Assembly (NCBI GenBank): GCA_964355925.1
Contig: CAYHFN010000009.1
Span: 31,370-95,369 of the forward strand
DNA length: 64,000 nucleotides
Origin: UBA8401 sp964355925
Lineage (GTDB): Bacteria > Bacteroidota > Ignavibacteria > UBA10030 > UBA8401
Reading direction: 5' to 3'
Under the pieces are notes generated by a model. The model had not been told where the DNA came from. It made no database searches and was given only the letters and a program-made list of their open reading frames with translations. Positions 62,415 to 64,000 of this stretch are shown one piece after another. The stretch's first letter is position 1, and each line of letters begins with the position of its first letter. The position numbers and the translations under genes were made by a program.

Positions 62415-62438
62415 AAAAAGTATATCATCGCAAAAACT

Positions 62439-62463
62439 GACCGTCACCTTTAAGGTGACGGTC
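62439..62463. repeat. 25-base palindrome, copy 2
   Basis: A perfect 12-bp inverted repeat with one central base (GACCGTCACCTT-T-AAGGTGACGGTC). It matches the copy at 61846-61870. Confidence 0.72.
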
Positions 62464-62506
62464 GGTTACGTACAAATAAAATTCCCATTCATCACAAAGG
62501 TAGTCC

Positions 62507-62884
62507 ATGAGCAACAATGCTTCATTAATGATTCTGGTCGCAGGTCCGTACCGCTCCGGAACAAATGACGATCCGAAAAAAATCGCGGCAAATGTGCAGG
62601 CAATGACCGACACCGCTTTAAAGATCTATCGTATGGGACATCTGCCGGTGATGGGAGAATGGTTCGCACTTCCGTTGATCGAAGCGGCGGGATCGAAACA
62701 GATCGGCGACGCACCGTTCAATGAGATCTTCCATCCCGTTGCAGTGCGGTTAATAAGACATTGCGATGCTGTCTTGCGTATTGGTGGTCCATCCTCCGGT
62801 GCGGATGAGATGGTTGCAACCGGAAAAGCAAACGGAAAAAGAATTTTCATGTCGATGGATGAAGTGCCGAAAATTTCGCGTTAA
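62507..62884 (+). CDS. Nucleoside 2-deoxyribosyltransferase-like protein (DUF4406)
   Basis: 125 residues. It starts LMILVAGPYRSG and has ALKIYRMGHLPVMGEWFALP, then CDAVLRIGGPSSGADEMVAT. This is the flavodoxin-like fold of DUF4406 / nucleoside deoxyribosyltransferases, with the Gly-rich nucleotide-binding start and the GADEMV helix. Related enzymes exchange nucleobases on deoxyribose; the true substrate is not known. AAAGG lies upstream of the ATG. Confidence 0.82.
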   Translation: MSNNASLMILVAGPYRSGTNDDPKKIAANVQAMTDTALKIYRMGHLPVMGEWFALPLIEAAGSKQIGDAPFNEIFHPVAVRLIRHCDAVLRIGGPSSGADEMVATGKANGKRIFMSMDEVPKISR

Positions 62885-63034
62885 CCATTTGCCAAATCTC
62901 TAAGGTTTAACAAATCTGCCTGCGTGTGCGAACGGATTTTCAGCGTCATCTACAAAATCGGTCAGGCGAATTTCTCCCGGCAACATTCAAAAGTATTTCT
63001 TCTACTCTCGAAAATTCTGTCGTATATTATTGTA

Positions 63035-63904
63035 ATGTCATCTGCCAAAGCAATTTCAACCATCATCTTCAGCATCATCGGCAATGGTCTCCTTGCAATC
63101 GTAAAAGGACTTGTCGGTTATTTCGGCAATTCGTATGCGCTCATTGCCGATGCGATCGAATCCACATCCGATGTTTTCTCTTCCATCGTTGTACTCATCG
63201 GTCTGCGCTATTCCTCCCTTCCCCCGGATGAGAATCATCCGTACGGTCACGGCAAAGCGGAATCGGTTGTAACATTTATTGTCGTTGTAATTTTAATTGG
63301 TTCGGGAGTGATCATTGCAATACAAAGCATTCAGCATATTCTTACTCCGCACAAAGTTCCGGAACCGTACACACTGTATGTTCTCGGTGCAGTCATTCTG
63401 ATCAAAGAATCCTTTTTCCGTTTTGTGAGCAAATCGGGCAAGCAGACCAACAGTTCATCACTGAAAGCGGATGCATGGCATCATCGCAGCGATGCGTTGA
63501 CCTCCGCGGCGGCGTTCATCGGTATTTCGATTGCGCTAGTCATGGGTGAAGGATATGAAACAGCGGATGATTGGGCGGCATTAGTAGCGACGGGGATTAT
63601 TTTCTACAATAGTTTTCTTATCGTGCGCCCTGCATTCGGCGAGATCATGGATGAACATCGGTACGATGATCTTGTGAACATCATCCGTACCCTTTCTCTC
63701 AATGTTCCCGGGGTGATCGCTACCGAAAAATGTCACGTCCGTAAATCAGGAATGAAGTATCTTGTGGACCTTCATATCACCGTCAGTTCTGTCATTACCG
63801 TAAAAGAAGGACATGATGTTGCACACGTGTTAAAGAATACATTAATGAAAAAAATTCCCGAGATCGCCAATGTACTCATCCATTTTGAACCGGATGTGCA
63901 GTAA
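63035..63904 (+). CDS. Cation diffusion facilitator (CDF) family metal exporter
   Basis: 289 residues from the ATG at 63035; the longer frame to 62924 has no family support. Six membrane helices precede a ~80-residue cytoplasmic metal-binding domain (HVRKSGMKYLVDLHITV, VLIHFEPD). The transmembrane site is in IADAIESTSDVFSS (helix 2) and ADAWHHRSDALTSA (helix 5); ENHPYGHGKAE lies in the loop after helix 2. In helix 2 the usual HxxxD reads ExxxD, as in a subgroup that may prefer Fe or Mn over Zn; that preference is inferred. Confidence 0.93.
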   Translation: MSSAKAISTIIFSIIGNGLLAIVKGLVGYFGNSYALIADAIESTSDVFSSIVVLIGLRYSSLPPDENHPYGHGKAESVVTFIVVVILIGSGVIIAIQSIQHILTPHKVPEPYTLYVLGAVILIKESFFRFVSKSGKQTNSSSLKADAWHHRSDALTSAAAFIGISIALVMGEGYETADDWAALVATGIIFYNSFLIVRPAFGEIMDEHRYDDLVNIIRTLSLNVPGVIATEKCHVRKSGMKYLVDLHITVSSVITVKEGHDVAHVLKNTLMKKIPEIANVLIHFEPDVQ

Positions 63905-64000
63905 TCGAGAGAGTGAACACCTTTGCTTCGCCTCGCCGAGTTTTCTGACCGAAAACACAAACAGCAAATATTTCCACTTGCATCTTCTTCAATAAACTAC

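Noticed and set aside
1..64000. CRISPR array, tRNA or rRNA genes, transposase, prophage
   Set aside because: No regularly spaced direct repeats, no cloverleaf or rRNA-like sequence, and no transposase or phage protein could be recognised by eye.

Overview
The window looks like chromosome from a member of the Bacteroidota/Chlorobiota (FCB) superphylum, most plausibly an Ignavibacteria- or Kapabacteria-like lineage. The main clue is two secreted proteins (15977-17092 and 48043-49911) that end in type IX secretion sorting domains with the QNxPNPFNP signature. Supporting clues are a SusC-style carboxypeptidase-regulatory-domain TonB receptor, a large M1 peptidase carrying a C-terminal barrel-like region, multiheme cytochromes and low GC. 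This is inference from protein style; there is no rRNA or tRNA in the window. One assembly gap of 100 Ns (22832-22931) is almost certainly artificial.

Layout. 1-430 is the end of a sigma-54 activator. 676-5636 (mostly minus) carries small proteins, an exported rubrerythrin, and a two-component pair (histidine kinase plus OmpR-type regulator) with a DUF2231 membrane protein. 5796-11987 (plus) carries a b-type membrane cytochrome, a decaheme cytochrome c, a TonB-dependent receptor and a NapH-like polyferredoxin with three degenerate HMA-like repeats. The rubrerythrin promoter and the divergent region 5637-5795 share the same four-hexamer, 11-bp-phased operator at an identical distance from a -10 box, so the regulator probably controls both. 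12048-31691 (minus) is a housekeeping and peptide/amino-acid utilisation run: comF, uvrB, a T9SS-exported S1/P1-like nuclease, TSUP and DAACS transporters, a thioesterase overlapping a DinB remnant, an M29-like aminopeptidase, an MFS transporter, pepD, a PqqD-like protein, an OPT transporter, proline dehydrogenase, an outer-membrane protein and spmAB.

31865-36288 (minus) is a three-gene phosphorelay operon. 36550-43418 holds glnS, ssb, gamma-glutamyltransferase, a DUF1385 protein, prfA and tadA. 43421-51690 holds an orphan DHp-domain protein, a PDZ/multi-TM/GAF kinase with its OmpR-type regulator, a Pho-box-like triple 11-bp direct repeat, and then an envelope cluster: a small exported protein, a T9SS-sorted 5'-nucleotidase-like phosphoesterase, an Omp85-like barrel and a lipoprotein. 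52144-55804 (minus) is lepA with two signal peptidase paralogs. 56180-63904 (plus) is an M1 peptidase, an NHL-repeat lipoprotein, a DUF559 nuclease-fold gene framed by two copies of a ~93-bp palindromic repeat, small exported or unknown proteins, a deoxyribosyltransferase-like protein and a CDF transporter.

No CRISPR array, transposase, prophage or classical defence operon was found. The most interesting non-genic signals are the shared operator (2988-3043 and 5664-5719), the Pho-like repeat (47340-47367), the DUF559-flanking repeats (60747-60840, 61269-61360) and a three-way-junction-like palindrome (17125-17237).
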